The notes beneath the pieces were generated by a model. It worked only from the letters and a program-made list of their open reading frames with translations, made no database searches and had not been told where the DNA came from. Positions 36,084 to 47,393 of a DNA stretch of 64,000 nt are shown here, piece after piece. Every line of letters begins with the position of its first letter. Position 1 is the first letter of the stretch. The position numbers were made by a program, and so were the translations under genes. The DNA is from Microcyclospora pomicola (Eukaryota > Ascomycota > Dothideomycetes > Capnodiales): NCBI GenBank assembly GCA_002786065.1, contig NHNY01000026.1, forward strand, positions 248,001 to 312,000, read 5' to 3'.

Positions 36084-36461
36084 TATCCACAGAACGGATA
36101 TTTCTTCTACCAGGACAATAGGACATATCAAGCCTTTGCTCCGCCGCCACCTCAAGGACAGCAGCCGCAGCAGCAGCAGCAGCAATACGGGCAACCACAC
36201 CGACCTCCTCAGTACCATGCTGCGCAACAGCAAGTGTACCAACCTGGATACTATGGCCCGCAGTATGCCAACCCCGCCGATGCTGAAGGCAATGCATGGA
36301 CGCGCTATGTCATGGGTATGCTACAGAATCCCAACGGACAGCCCTACAATGCCTACCAAGCGGAGTATGATCGCAGAACCCAGGATGGAGTCCAGGCCAT
36401 CCTCGGCAACATGATGAATTCTCCTGATCTCAGGACCGTCAGACGGGCTTGGCAACGCTAG
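35949..36461 (+). CDS. Small glutamine-rich protein encoded by a CAG repeat
   Basis: An intronless frame of 170 residues. The first 100 residues are Gln/Pro/Tyr-rich with three Gln runs, the longest of ten. The C-terminal 60 residues are less biased and look folded (NAWTRYVMGMLQNPNG, YDRRTQDGVQAILGNM, TVRRAWQR). I recognise no domain. Such Q/P/Y-rich proteins are often prion-like or RNA- and chromatin-associated, but this is only composition. The C-terminal part argues that the frame is real, not just a repeat artefact. Confidence 0.7.
36051..36080. repeat. (CAG)10 microsatellite
   Basis: Ten uninterrupted CAG triplets encode a poly-Gln run in the overlapping gene. Two shorter CAG runs flank it near 36010 and 36170. 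Confidence 0.95.
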
Positions 36462-38049
36462 GATATGAGTGCTGGATAGCACTGTGGCCGTTTGCTTCAT
36501 TCTTCTCAGCTGATGGCCTCGAGCGTTTTGGAAGCTGCGAAGGAGCGTTTGATCTAGTGAAAACGTCAAAGTGTCTAAGCGGCGTGTTGTTTTTGTCTGA
36601 ACGTCATGTTTTCTGTTCTGGATTGCTAGCACTCCATAGCTCTACGATGTACTCTTGGTATGCAACGTTGACGTCTCACGCTTTCAAGCCTTTCACTTTG
36701 TTACGTTACGTTAGGAGCTCGACGAGTGAAATGGCCTGCTGTCATTCATGTAACAGCCAGAGGCTCAGGATTTGACGCGGATCATGACCGACTGTAAGTC
36801 TGCATGTCTGTGTTTGTTGAAGTGCCGTGAGACTGCTCGTCGTCCAGACAAGGTTAAGCACTTATGTGACCGAGCACCGCGGCAGCTCCGCATAAGTTGT
36901 GTACTGTATCGGTATCTTCACGGTGTAGGCAAATCCAGGTCTTCCCGCTCGATCTCCAGCACGGACCTTGCTGTCGACGAGATATCTGATTGATGCTGAC
37001 TCGACGGCTGCACCGGGCCAGGATGTCAGGTCCGGCCGGGTAGGACATACCACTTGGCATGTATGTGTTCGCCATCACGGGAGCAATGTGCAAGGGACAA
37101 AATACACATTCATCGCGCCATAGGAGCCAAGTAGGTGGTGCAGCAATAATGATGACGCATTATGGTTTCAATAATACTCATGAAATGGTCATCATCATTG
37201 ACGCGACATGATCAGTGAAGTACTCAACCTTCGAGTAAGTAGGTCATGCCTGAAAGAGACAGCGCACGATTTTGTGTCTATTGTACGGAAGTGGATTAGT
37301 GAAGCCTGCAAGTGTGGTCTGACGGTTGTATCCGTCACGCCGGCCGTCCTCATGCAGGGACGCTTTGTCGAATGACTGATGACACGTGAAGTCCCTGATC
37401 TATCGAACAGCGCGAGTTAAGTCTGCAGTATCTATCCATCATGCTACATGAAAGGTAGTTCACTCCACTCGGAAGACGGTACACTGGCCAGGTCAAAGTC
37501 CACTCGCAGCATGAAGCTGTCGTTGTGATGGAGACATCTAGTGTTGAATACTTTGATGAACACCGCCAACATCAAAAGATCACATGGCCATGGTGACCTG
37601 CTTGCGCGTCAGTCTCCAACCACGCCGCAGGCCGAAAAGCGCATGGCAGGGGAAGAAAGACTCTCCATGCTGCGCCGTCCGCACTGTTCCCGAGAACTGG
37701 CAACGGCTGCAACGCTTTGACGTACTCGTGGCAAGAGTCTCGTCGTAGTGGAACAAGCGAAGGGGTTCGTATTGACCAGCTTTCACGATCTCTCCAAAAC
37801 CACAAACCACAGTGGTCAGGAAGGCAACGCACAGTCCATTCCGCTTACTTTTTCTGCATTGGAGCGATGACAACATGTGCAGTCTATCCTCGGACTCCGG
37901 TCTGCGACAGATTGCGAAGGATTTTGCGAGAAGTCCAGAGTACCATGAAGGAGGAGTGGCAATTTCATGGAGTTCGCTCGACTTGCCACAGTGGTGAACG
38001 TGGCAGTGAGCAGGGCGACGGCCGTCCATTATGAGTTTAGCCCCTCTCT
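36462..38049. other. Intergenic, 1.6 kb
   Basis: No supported gene. A 157-codon minus-strand frame (37580-38053) overlaps two others and shows no domain or signal peptide. Confidence 0.45.
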
Positions 38050-39465
38050 TCAATCCGATGGCGACCTGCTTCGGTCATATCGGTTCAGTCTCCACACTGG
38101 ATACAGGAATGTAAGCACAGCGCCGGTCAAGATACAGCCGACGAAGATCTGCACCTTGAGGAAATCACCGGTCACTGTATCCACCAAAGTTCCAGCAATC
38201 GGTGTCCCAATCAATGCGCCGAGTCCAGCGCTGACCCAAAGCTGCCCCAGTCTGGTACCAAGCACCTCAAGGGCACTGATCTCTGGGTGCGACACGATGA
38301 CGGGGTTGCCGCTGATGAAGACTCCGGAACCGAAGCCGAGCATGATACACCAAACCACGAAACCGGCGTAGCTGGAAACGGCAATCCAGCAGAAGAAGAT
38401 GACGGTAGTCGCAATCGTTGCCGCGAAGACAATGTTGATGGCGCCGAACCTCTGAATCAACAAGCTTGGCAACAGTCGTCCGAAGATGCTGGCGGCGTTG
38501 AAGATGGCCACAGCATAGATAGCGAGATTGGAGCTGGATCCAAGCGCGGACATCGCAAAAGTAGGAATGTAGAAGATTGGTACCCAGTAGCTCAGAAACT
38601 GCAGAAAGAACGCAATAGCAAGCATGAGATAGGCTGGCTCCGCCAAAGCTTTGATCTCGGTCAAATTGCGTGGCTTTGTCTGTTTGACTGGCGCCGACCA
38701 TACGAGCGCAAGCCCGAGGACGCACAATCCTAAATTCAGGAACCCGAAGACGCGACACGTCCAGCCGAATCCGATCTGAGGGACTAGTTTGATGAACATT
38801 ATCGGGTACACAACGCCGCCCACGCTGGCGCCGGTCGTTGTGGCAGCCACGGCATACGCCCGGTTTTTCGTGAACGAGCCCGTCACGAAGGACAAGGCGG
38901 GAACGTAGACAAGCCCGCCTCCGATGCTGAAGCAGACGGCCTGGGATAGCATGACTTGATAGTACTCGGTGGAAAGACTGAGCATCATGAGCCCGAAGAC
39001 CATCATGAAACTTCCGATGACAAGGATGGTCTTCAGATAGCCACGATCGAAGAAAGGTCCGGCCAGAACACCGGAGCACAGAAGCAGGAATGATCCAAGA
39101 GACCCAACCCAGGCGGTCGTAGAAGCGCTGGACTGGGGTAGCAGTGTCTCGGTGTAGTACAGCTCGAACGCGCCGTAAGCTGTTGGTGGACCCCTGGCAA
39201 TGCGTGTCAGTGGGAGCAAGCAGATGCGATGCAAGGGGAAGAGCGGAATGGAAGATACTGACCAAGCAGCGACGAAAAGCAGCCAAGCTCCCAGCACTCG
39301 TAGCCATGCCTGAAGGTCCTCCTTCGGTGTTTCTGGGGCTGAGGCAGGGTGTGCTGCTTTCTCGTCGGAGGCTGCTTCTTCGTTGCCGGAGTCTGCACAG
39401 TGGCCATCCTGCCTAGGAATCTCCTCGCTCGCCTGTTTAGACTTGACGCTCGGCGTGGAAGCCAT
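38050..39465 (-). CDS. MFS transporter, monocarboxylate-transporter (SLC16-like) family
   Basis: Two exons, 39465-39263 and 39193-38050 (69-bp GTCAGT intron, phase 2), give 448 residues. The intron length is a multiple of three with no stop, so the unspliced frame is also open. The spliced join LFVAAW|GPPTAYGAFELYYTE restores the normal first helix loop of this family. A hydrophilic N-terminus of about 55 residues precedes WLRVLGAWLLFV. Twelve helices can be traced, with GPFFDRGYLKTILVIGSF and SIGGGLVYVPALSFVTGSFTKNRAYAVA in the first half and a long loop around VKQTKPRNL in the middle. Substrate is unknown. It is divergent from the NRPS-like gene, which suggests linked regulation and possible product export or precursor uptake. 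Confidence 0.88.
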   Translation of the reverse strand: MASTPSVKSKQASEEIPRQDGHCADSGNEEAASDEKAAHPASAPETPKEDLQAWLRVLGAWLLFVAAWSVSSIPLFPLHRICLLPLTRIARGPPTAYGAFELYYTETLLPQSSASTTAWVGSLGSFLLLCSGVLAGPFFDRGYLKTILVIGSFMMVFGLMMLSLSTEYYQVMLSQAVCFSIGGGLVYVPALSFVTGSFTKNRAYAVAATTTGASVGGVVYPIMFIKLVPQIGFGWTCRVFGFLNLGLCVLGLALVWSAPVKQTKPRNLTEIKALAEPAYLMLAIAFFLQFLSYWVPIFYIPTFAMSALGSSSNLAIYAVAIFNAASIFGRLLPSLLIQRFGAINIVFAATIATTVIFFCWIAVSSYAGFVVWCIMLGFGSGVFISGNPVIVSHPEISALEVLGTRLGQLWVSAGLGALIGTPIAGTLVDTVTGDFLKVQIFVGCILTGAVLTFLYPVWRLNRYDRSRSPSD

Positions 39466-40266
39466 GCTGACCTTGTAGAGGCGTGAAGTTGTTGCTCTGC
39501 GTATGTCTTGTCTGATCGTCAATGTCGAGATATCCGCTCGTCAAAATGAGGGTTGGCTGGCAACGAGCAGTGGCTAAAGATCAGGTATAAAGAAAGGGAG
39601 AGTTGGTGCAAAACCTATCGCAGGATGTTGATAGCTGTGATGCGCTCATATGGGGGCTAGGGTTGGCAGGGTGGATCTCTACGTCGGTGGACCCGGCTAT
39701 GGTCGATAGCCTTTGAAATAGTTTCATGGAGATCGCAAACACGTCAAGATCTAAACCCAAAGTAGTTGTCACACACCACGGCCGATCTCTCAAGTCTCAG
39801 CGCTTATCTTGGATAAGGTAGATACAAGCAAACTCTAATTCTTGCGCTCGGATCCACTCCACAGAAGAACACTCCAGGTAAGGTAGAGTACGTGTCAATA
39901 TCCGACCGCTGCTCACAAAGGCATGAATTTATCGTCCGTCAGCACGGTGGGATCAAGTTCATCTACGTTCCCGTCGCAAGAGACAGATATTGGATGGCTA
40001 CCCGACAACCTGATCGCGGGACAATAAGACCGATGTTCAAGCCGTTGAGATGTCCGTGACTTTGTGCGCCAATGATTGGACTAAGGTAGTAGTCCTGCAA
40101 TGCGGCAAGACGTATTCATTGGGACGATGTCGACACTAGAGAACCCACAGTTCGGCACAGTCTTTTAGCCCTGCTGATACCGCACAGGGATGTTTTATCT
40201 CTATCTATCACCATCGAGAACTCCCCGCGGCTGGCCATTGCACACGCCTTTTCCTTTCTTCCCCTT
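39466..40266. other. Divergent promoter region between transporter and NRPS-like gene
   Basis: No gene. This 801-bp stretch separates two start codons that face away from each other, so it should hold both promoters. No clear shared operator motif was found by eye. Confidence 0.55.
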
Positions 40267-43200
40267 ATGAGTCTCGATATGACTGACGAGCACGAGCAAA
40301 TGTCCGAGTGTCACGGCGCTGAGTCGTCAAGTCCGTCCGCAAGTATGTAGGGTAGGGTTTTGAAGTCACCACTGAGATGTCTCACAAAACCGACTAGACC
40401 ATGCGTAAATTGGATGTAGGCTGATCTGACTTGCCAGCGTTACATGATCTTCTCGCAGAAGCAGCGGAAGCTTACCCAGATGAATTGGCGCTTGCATGCC
40501 TACACCAACCTGCAGATCTACTGGCTTCCCACATCCGCAGCCCGCGAAAAGACGCCTACTTGAGATGGACCTTTGCAACATTGACGCAAGTCAGCCATGT
40601 TTGTGCGGGAGCTTTCGCTGCGGCCGGTCTACGTCCTGGAAATCGGCTTGTTGCCTACATTTCCAATGGCGCAGAATACCATGTGCTCTTGAGAGCAGCA
40701 CTGGAGTTGAATTGTATCTTTTGTCCAATGGTACGCATGTCCTCAGCTCACATCACCAGCACGAGGTTCTGATGACTCTCGAACACCCTAGAATCCAAGG
40801 TCGGTCATCAACGCCGCCGAAGTAGAGAATGTACTCAACGTGGTAAAGCCCGATTTGGTTGTAGCACAAGACGAGTCGACTGCGTCTAAGATGGACGAGT
40901 GCTTGAAAGACTACAAAGTTGCCCATAGTTTGATCCTCGAGCCTTCACGTAAGGAGACTTTGAAATCGTGGCAGAGCTTTGAGAAATTTCTCGAAGTGTC
41001 TAAGGAGACCACCATTCTTGAGGATCTCTCAATCCAAAGACGACCGGACGATGTGATTTTAATTCTCATGACAAGCGGCACTACATCTCTCCCGAAAGGA
41101 TGTCCGCATACGAATACTTCTTTCGCCGCTTGGGCCACGGCCTACAAGTTTGCTGGTGGCTATGACCGAACTCGCCGTCTTTGCGCTCACCTACCAATGT
41201 CGCACATCTTCGGCATGAATTCCTCGTTCAGTTTCCATCTAAGCGGTCTGCCCATCGTACATGCTTCTGCCTTCTTCGATCCCGGAACATCTTTGAGAGC
41301 GATTCGTGAAGAGAGAACGACCGATTTTGCGGGCGTACCTGCTGTCTTGTCTGCAATCATTGCTCATCCAGACCGCGCAAAGACGGACACGTCATGCTTA
41401 CAATACGTCGTGTTGGGAGCCACCACAGTCGCACCAGCTACGGTGAAAAGTGCCATGGAGGACTTGGGTGTGACCAAGGTAAGTAATGCTTGGGGCATGA
41501 GTGAAGGTGCCCCTGCATTGATGACTGCCTTCCATGATTGTCCCTCCGAGCCACCCGAGAGAGTATCATCCGGCCACGCACTTCCGGGATCCAAGCTTCG
41601 TATTTGTGATCCGGAGAATGGAAAGGTTATCCCCAGGGGTCAGCCCGGCGAGCTTCACATGGCCGGAGCCATGGTCATACAAGATTACTGGACCTCCGAT
41701 AATCGCGACACGAGCGGCGAGTTTGTTGAGGACGAGCACGGAAAGTGGCTCAAGACAGGAGATCAGGCCATCATGAGTGAGGATGGTACCATTGAAATCG
41801 TCGGCAGATACAAACATCTGATCATTCGAGGCGGGGAGAACATATCTCCCAAGTCGATCGAGTCTGTGCTCCTGGGCAAATTTGGTCTGGAGGCAGAAGT
41901 GATTGGCATCCCCGACGAGATTGCAGGAGAAGTTCCCGCTGCAGTCATCAAGTCGGTACCTGCCGGAGACATCCCACATTCGCAGATACAAGAGACTGTG
42001 GTGAAAGAGCTCGGTCAGGGATATGCACTACAGGAAATCATTCCACTCGAAGCTCTACAAATCGACGATTTTCCGAAAACCGTGTCCGGGAAAGTACAAA
42101 AGCATGTACTGAGTGATCAAGTCGTCGAGTACCTTGATCACACAAGTTCGGACGGACGGCCCAGTGACGGAGAAGCCTCGAATGACACCACTCAACAGCT
42201 GACTGAGGTGTGGCGCAAAGTGTTGAGAGTCGATGACCTCCAGGCCGATGATAACATCAATGACTGGGCTGATAGCCTGGTGATTGCTCGCTTTCCAGGA
42301 GTTCTGCAGCGTGAGACCGGATACAAAATGACACCGTAAGTCATATCCAGAGTATATGTCTATGGTATGGGCACTGACCTTAATATCAGAGAGGAAGTTC
42401 TCTCTAACAACACAGTTAAGTCCCAGGCTCAACTTCTTGAACAGCGTGAGTAAAGCCACCACTGAATTGCTTTCTCGGGTGTTCAGATTGCTAGACTGAG
42501 CTGATTTGAGTACACAGGCACGAAGACTACGCAACAGAACCCGTCGCCCGTCAATTTTCCGGCGCGGGACGGACCTCCGAAGACAAGCGACATGGTCCAT
42601 ACGAAAGGCAGCGAGGAGGAATTCCAGAAGACAAAGAACGTTTGCGAAGAGTTACTCAGTACTATACAGCTTGCCTGGGATGATGTTCAAGGTAGGACTG
42701 GATGGTCTGTCCTGGAGACTCAAACATCCATGACTGACACTATCAACCAGACATCACCCCTCTCTACAGCTACCAGGCGCACTTTCTCGAGAAAACGAGG
42801 TTGCAGAGCAACAACCACCGGCATGCGTACTTTGCGCCTAAAACTAGCGTCAAGGAGCTCCGCGCAGCTGTCGAAAATGCGTTGTCTCAGCATGACATGT
42901 TCCGCACTCTAGCGATCAAACTCGAAGATCAAATCCCACTGCACGTCATTATGCGACCAAGCGAACGATGGTTCCAACAATGTATCACGACCCTTGAACA
43001 ACCCATCGAGACTGCAGCAGACCTGAAGCGGCTACTGTGGAATGATGAACGCTATGACTACGCCGCGTTCCCTGGCCCTCTCTTCAGAGTCGTCATTGTG
43101 CATGTTGAAGACCAAGATTGTGCTGGTATGGTTTACATGGCTCAGCATTCGGTCTTTGACGGAATCTCTCTGCCGTTCTTCCTGGAAGATCTCGACACCC

Positions 43201-44174
43201 TGTTGGCTGGCAAAGATTCCTCCTCGCTGACAAAAAAAATACCTTTCAAAGCGTGGGCGGACTCGGAGTACAGCCTCAGGCAATCTGTCGCGGCTCGAAT
43301 TGCCATAGACTGGAACGTCAATCGTCTGCGCGGGTGTCATGCGAAAGAGTCTTGTCTTTTCCCAGAGAAGAGAGCATTGGAGTGGTTCAAAGGCAGTTCC
43401 ATGGGCTGGGTGGACAGATCAAGTGGAAAGCCCGGGCAAGATCGTCCATCGCTGGTCTCCGAGGGAGATGGAGTGACCGGCTTTTCCGTGACCTGCGAAC
43501 TACCTGATATGCAACGTCTAAAGCAAGAGCATGGCCTCGAGATGTTTACCGTGCTGCGAGCTGCCTTGGCATTGCTGAACATGAGGCATACTGGCCAAGA
43601 TTCGGCATTTTTCGCTCAGTACCAAGCGGGGCGTACCTGGCCGTATCTCCAAGCATGGCAGGCCTCACTCCTTCCATCGGCGATGGAGGTCGATGGACCG
43701 ACTGTGCAGGCTGTTATTGTAGCGGTCGAGGTGACGCATGGGGAATCGGCGGGAGAGCTGATGCAGAGGCTACAGGAGGAGCAGACCTCGATCACAGCAC
43801 ATGCTCACGCACCTTTTGGGAAGATTGTAAGCACGCTCAACGAGGACGGATCTGGCGATGGCGATTTCATGTTTGAGGTATGGAGACGTCAGATCCTCAA
43901 CTGGCTGCCTCCTTCGCCCGACTCAGGGCTAGAAGTCCTCCAAAAGATCCAACAGGTCAGTCGTGCCGACTGCGGAATTCTATGGAACTGCATGCAGCTT
44001 CAGCAGGACCAGGTCCAGATCATGCCGAGCTGGGACGATGCTCAACTCACCCCTTCCGAGGTGGAAGACATGCTGAATGAGATGATCGAACTGGCGCGCG
44101 CTCTAGCTGACGCTGATAATTGGGATACCGAGGTTAGCAAGATACGGGACACTTCTCGACAGGCTCAGGCGTAA
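40267..44174 (+). CDS. Single-module NRPS-like enzyme, adenylation-thiolation-condensation
   Basis: Six exons (40267-40342, 40438-40730, 40792-42335, 42390-42445, 42518-42691, 42751-44174) give 1188 residues with all phases consistent. The adenylation domain (about 25-560) keeps LMTSGTTSLPKGCPHT, NAWGMSEG, GELHMAGA, WLKTGDQA, GRYKHLIIRGGENISP and the late-motif lysine region PKTVSGKVQKHVL, so it looks active. The GGENISP style is nearer to acyl-CoA ligases than to classical amino-acid adenylation domains. The carrier domain (about 590-660) has INDWADSLVIARF, with Ser618 as the expected phosphopantetheine site. The C-terminal condensation domain (about 715-1170) has QHSVFDG, with the catalytic HxxxDG at 847-852. 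There is no thioesterase or reductase. A likely reaction is loading of an acid and transfer to an amine or alcohol; the substrates are unknown. Confidence 0.9.
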
Positions 44175-44957
44175 GTTGTGGATGTCTGTGGCGGGTGTGA
44201 CTCGAAGGATACGAGGAGGTTTTCACAGGTCTTCGCGAGGTCGCTTGGGGCGAAGGGTACCCTCTCGAGCGCCAGAAGACCGACGAGCAGATGAGATGAT
44301 GGCCGCTGCCGCTGGTGAAATGTCGCTGCACCTCCGTCCATATGGTAGGCCTACGGACTCGTTCAACGAACATGCCAGTTATCGAGCATCGGAGCTCTTT
44401 ATGGCAGACTGGAATACTTTCCAGATGCATCAAGGGTCTCCCTTCAAACTGCGCTGCTTGTCCTGTTCAGTGTAGGCCCATCCTCGCGGATCGGTGATGT
44501 TGTCGCAGGCAGGGTCGTACGTATTCCAAATACTCTCTCATCATTCTGGAGCGAGCTTTGTGCAACAAGAGGAAGCCCGAACAGATTGGAATGTTATCGA
44601 GCATACCTTTGAGGATAAGACATGGATTATTACCACGCGTTGTTGTCAAGATTACAAAAAGCGGGAGCTTGGCCGTGATGCGTGAGAACGAAGGTAGTCT
44701 GAACATTGTTGGATTATCTCATCGGGGACTACGCGAAAAGAAAGCGGACATACAGAACCACACAAACAGTGCGAGAACGAACCATTGCGCTCCAGGTCCA
44801 CCAATAGAAGGAACTTCAAAAACTGTCCGATGGGATGGCCGGCCCACCCAACATTCCGAAACATGCGCAGAGCCGAAAGCAACAAGCAAGCATCTGACCC
44901 ATCCGGAATGCAGTCTGCGCCATAACTTGGCAGTTCGACGTCTACAGTCGTTCGACA
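44175..44957. other. Intergenic (convergent 3' ends)
   Basis: A 136-codon plus-strand frame (44558-44968) lacks any recognisable feature. I see no supported gene. Confidence 0.45.
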
Positions 44958-45773
44958 TCAGTCAGTGAATTTGAAGGCTTCGATGGGCACGAAACATCCC
45001 GGCGGATCGAGTGCTGCGAGATATGCTTCGGACCATGGACCAATCTCATTAGTGTCGAACCACTCTGGTCCTCCTTTGGGCCCACAATTGAAGTCCACCT
45101 CTCGCTCTGCCTGTCCACGACACTGGATAATGTTTCGATCGCCGAAGTTCGTGCCGCGCGACACGGTACTGCCGATGCCATTGGCGTTGGGGAGGAAGAC
45201 GGTCCCGACACCTATCTGCACTGCACGGTCACTGCCGCACGTCTCGGCCACTCGGTATAGATTCACACTCAGCGCAGTGACCGCAGTGTAGTGCAGGGCG
45301 CAAATTTCGGTCTCGGTGCCTGTACATGGGATGTTATAAGAGACCGACTTGGTGTCGCTTTCGGTCACAGCAAAGCCAAGAGTGAGGAAGTCCCACGCCT
45401 CATTTCCCGGGTTGGCAGATGCTGAGATGCTCCAGGCGAAAGTATGGGATTCTCCGACTGTGACCGTGGCAGGACAGGAGACCAAGGTATTGGCAACTTG
45501 TCCGATCTTGTAATTCTGATGAGGGTCGCCGTCGCCGTCGATCTCATAGTGATAGCTGTACCCGGTCTGGCAGTCGCGACGCCCATCATGATGGATCGAG
45601 TGTCCCAGATTGACCTTGTGTGGGCTGCGGAGGAATTCTTCGGCACTAAGATTGCCGTGGGGTATGTCGAAAGTCTTGATCTCGCCGTCATGAAAGTCCA
45701 CATTGATCTCATAGCCAGATGCTATGTTGAGCATGAAGGCACACCCTAGGGCAAGCGTGATTGCAGGTATCAT
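44958..45773 (-). CDS. Secreted protein, unknown function
   Basis: An intronless frame of 271 residues. A signal peptide (MIPAITLALGCAFMLNIASG) leads into YEINVDFHDGEIKTFDIP. The mature part has about nine cysteines and beta-rich segments: CQTGYSYHYEIDGDGDPH, CPATVTVGESHTFAW, NIIQCRGQAEREVDFNCG and PPGCFVPIEAF. I recognise no named domain. The first block repeats a His-rich motif (LGHSIHHDGRRDC), which could bind a metal or a ligand. Its tail faces that of the NRPS-like gene, so co-regulation cannot be assumed. Confidence 0.8.
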   Translation of the reverse strand: MIPAITLALGCAFMLNIASGYEINVDFHDGEIKTFDIPHGNLSAEEFLRSPHKVNLGHSIHHDGRRDCQTGYSYHYEIDGDGDPHQNYKIGQVANTLVSCPATVTVGESHTFAWSISASANPGNEAWDFLTLGFAVTESDTKSVSYNIPCTGTETEICALHYTAVTALSVNLYRVAETCGSDRAVQIGVGTVFLPNANGIGSTVSRGTNFGDRNIIQCRGQAEREVDFNCGPKGGPEWFDTNEIGPWSEAYLAALDPPGCFVPIEAFKFTD

Positions 45774-46932
45774 CGTGGTAGATTTCCCGTTTTTTGCAAA
45801 GCCGACGAGAGATGAGTCTCGTTGATCCTGGGAGTAGAACGCACAATACTTGAAGTTGGGAGAGCCATCTGAGCTGTGGGCGAAGGCTTTGATTATACGG
45901 AAGCCTTGTGGGCAATGTCAGCGAGCGGCGTACACTCCTGAGCTGGGCTGGGTACGAGATGAACAAGTTGCCTCATCCTCCAACAAGCTGGACGTTGACC
46001 AGAGATTGGAACGATATGCTCATGCACGTTGAACCAACGGCATGAGCATGAAACCGATCGCTGAGCCGCAAGGTGTGCCCCGGAAAGACCTCGGCCAGCA
46101 TTACTCACTGCATGGCGAACTCCAAGGATATTAGTATTTCACAAGAGAGGATCCGAGATTATCATCAACCGAGTTGTATAACATTTCGGAGCTTGTACCG
46201 AGCTTACGCCACGTCTCGAAGTGCTCTTGATCCCCATCTACGAGGTGAAGTGCTGCGGCCCACGGCCACTGCCAGAGCACAGATAGAGCGACCACAGACA
46301 TTGATGTCGTCAAGATGTGTTAGCTCTGCATGAACCACTTGTTGCTCGCATGAAAACGCCGCTCGAGTGCTTCTGCGAGACTGCTCGTCGCAGTGATATG
46401 CTCGGGCACCTATGTCGACAAGAATGGGAGCACTTCAGCTTGTTTGGGGTGGCGATTCTGTAACAAGAGCCAGTGTGGGTTTGTATGCTATCTTAACTAT
46501 TGACCTGCGCGGTCACAACAAGGTAGGCGGGCATGGGTAGAAGAAGTGTGGTCGATTACTTGTATGCGTGCCTGAGGTATACTTTGCAGATGGTACTGCG
46601 CCGACTGGTCTAACTACGTGTCTGTAGCTTCAAACGTCGAGCAACTCCTCAATGAGCATGTGCCGCACTAACATGCCTGCGATCGCGCCCATGACGATCG
46701 TGTTGCATGCGCGATGTTTCCGATCTGTTTCAGATTACCCAAACTCCAACATCGAGGCGCAGTTCAGTCGCCATCCAATGACAACCCATGTACCTTGCTG
46801 TGCCTCACGCATCATTTCCCTTCGCCGCTGCACTTGAGTTTCTACTTCCACAAACCTGCTCGTCTCGATAGCAATGCGCGGAGATCATAGATACGATTTA
46901 TCATTTTCAATCAAGTTGTAGGCATATTCATC
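45774..46932. other. Intergenic, 1.2 kb
   Basis: No supported gene. Only frames under 90 codons are present, with no signal peptides or splice support. Confidence 0.45.
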
Positions 46933-47393
46933 ATGGGGTCACTACAACCCGAAAGTAATAAGTCCAATCCCAATTTACCTCACACATATACAGAGGCTGA
47001 CCACGCATCGCAGACCAGACTATCAGCTGCAACGTAAGCCACATCCCAGCAGTGCAGCCATCAGACTGGTACACCGACTCGACGATCCTCTGTGGTTTTG
47101 CAAGCTGCGTAACTCCGAACTCTTCGAGCCTGCGTAATTGCTGCACCGGACCGATCTACTCCAACGGCCTCTGGCGATACTGCCAGCCTGCCACCGCCGA
47201 GACGGACTGGAAGATGCGCATCAATGCTTGGTCGTCTTGTGTCGAGCAGTCGCCTGCTAGCAGCGACGTCAACGGGTGGTACGGGCTTCAGTGTAACAGG
47301 GTGTCGAATCGTGGTGCTGGCATGTTAGAGTCGAACGTTGGGAGTGTGCTCATCGTAGCAGGACTGCTGATCTTGATGCTCAATCGGAAATAG
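46933..47393 (+). CDS. Short cysteine-rich protein with C-terminal membrane tail
   Basis: Two exons, 46933-46954 (22 bp) and 47014-47393, joined over a 59-bp intron (donor GTAATA, branch CTGAC, phase 1), give 133 residues. The join reads MGSLQPEN|QTISCNVSHIP. Eight cysteines follow, including LCGFASC, RNCCTG, YCQ, SSCVEQ and LQCN. The C-terminus is hydrophobic (VGSVLIVAGLLILMLNRK) and ends in basic residues, so it is either a membrane tail or a GPI signal. No signal peptide is visible. The tiny first exon is the weakest part of the model, but it is the only upstream ATG with a donor in the right phase. I recognise no named family. Confidence 0.62.

Noticed and set aside
35851-36414. 187-codon Ser/Arg-rich frame in the CAG region
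   Set aside because: A shifted reading of the CAG repeat (poly-Ser); the poly-Gln frame has the folded C-terminus and a normal start.
38267-39307. 346-codon minus-strand frame within the transporter
   Set aside because: Arg/His/Ser-rich shadow frame of the MFS gene.
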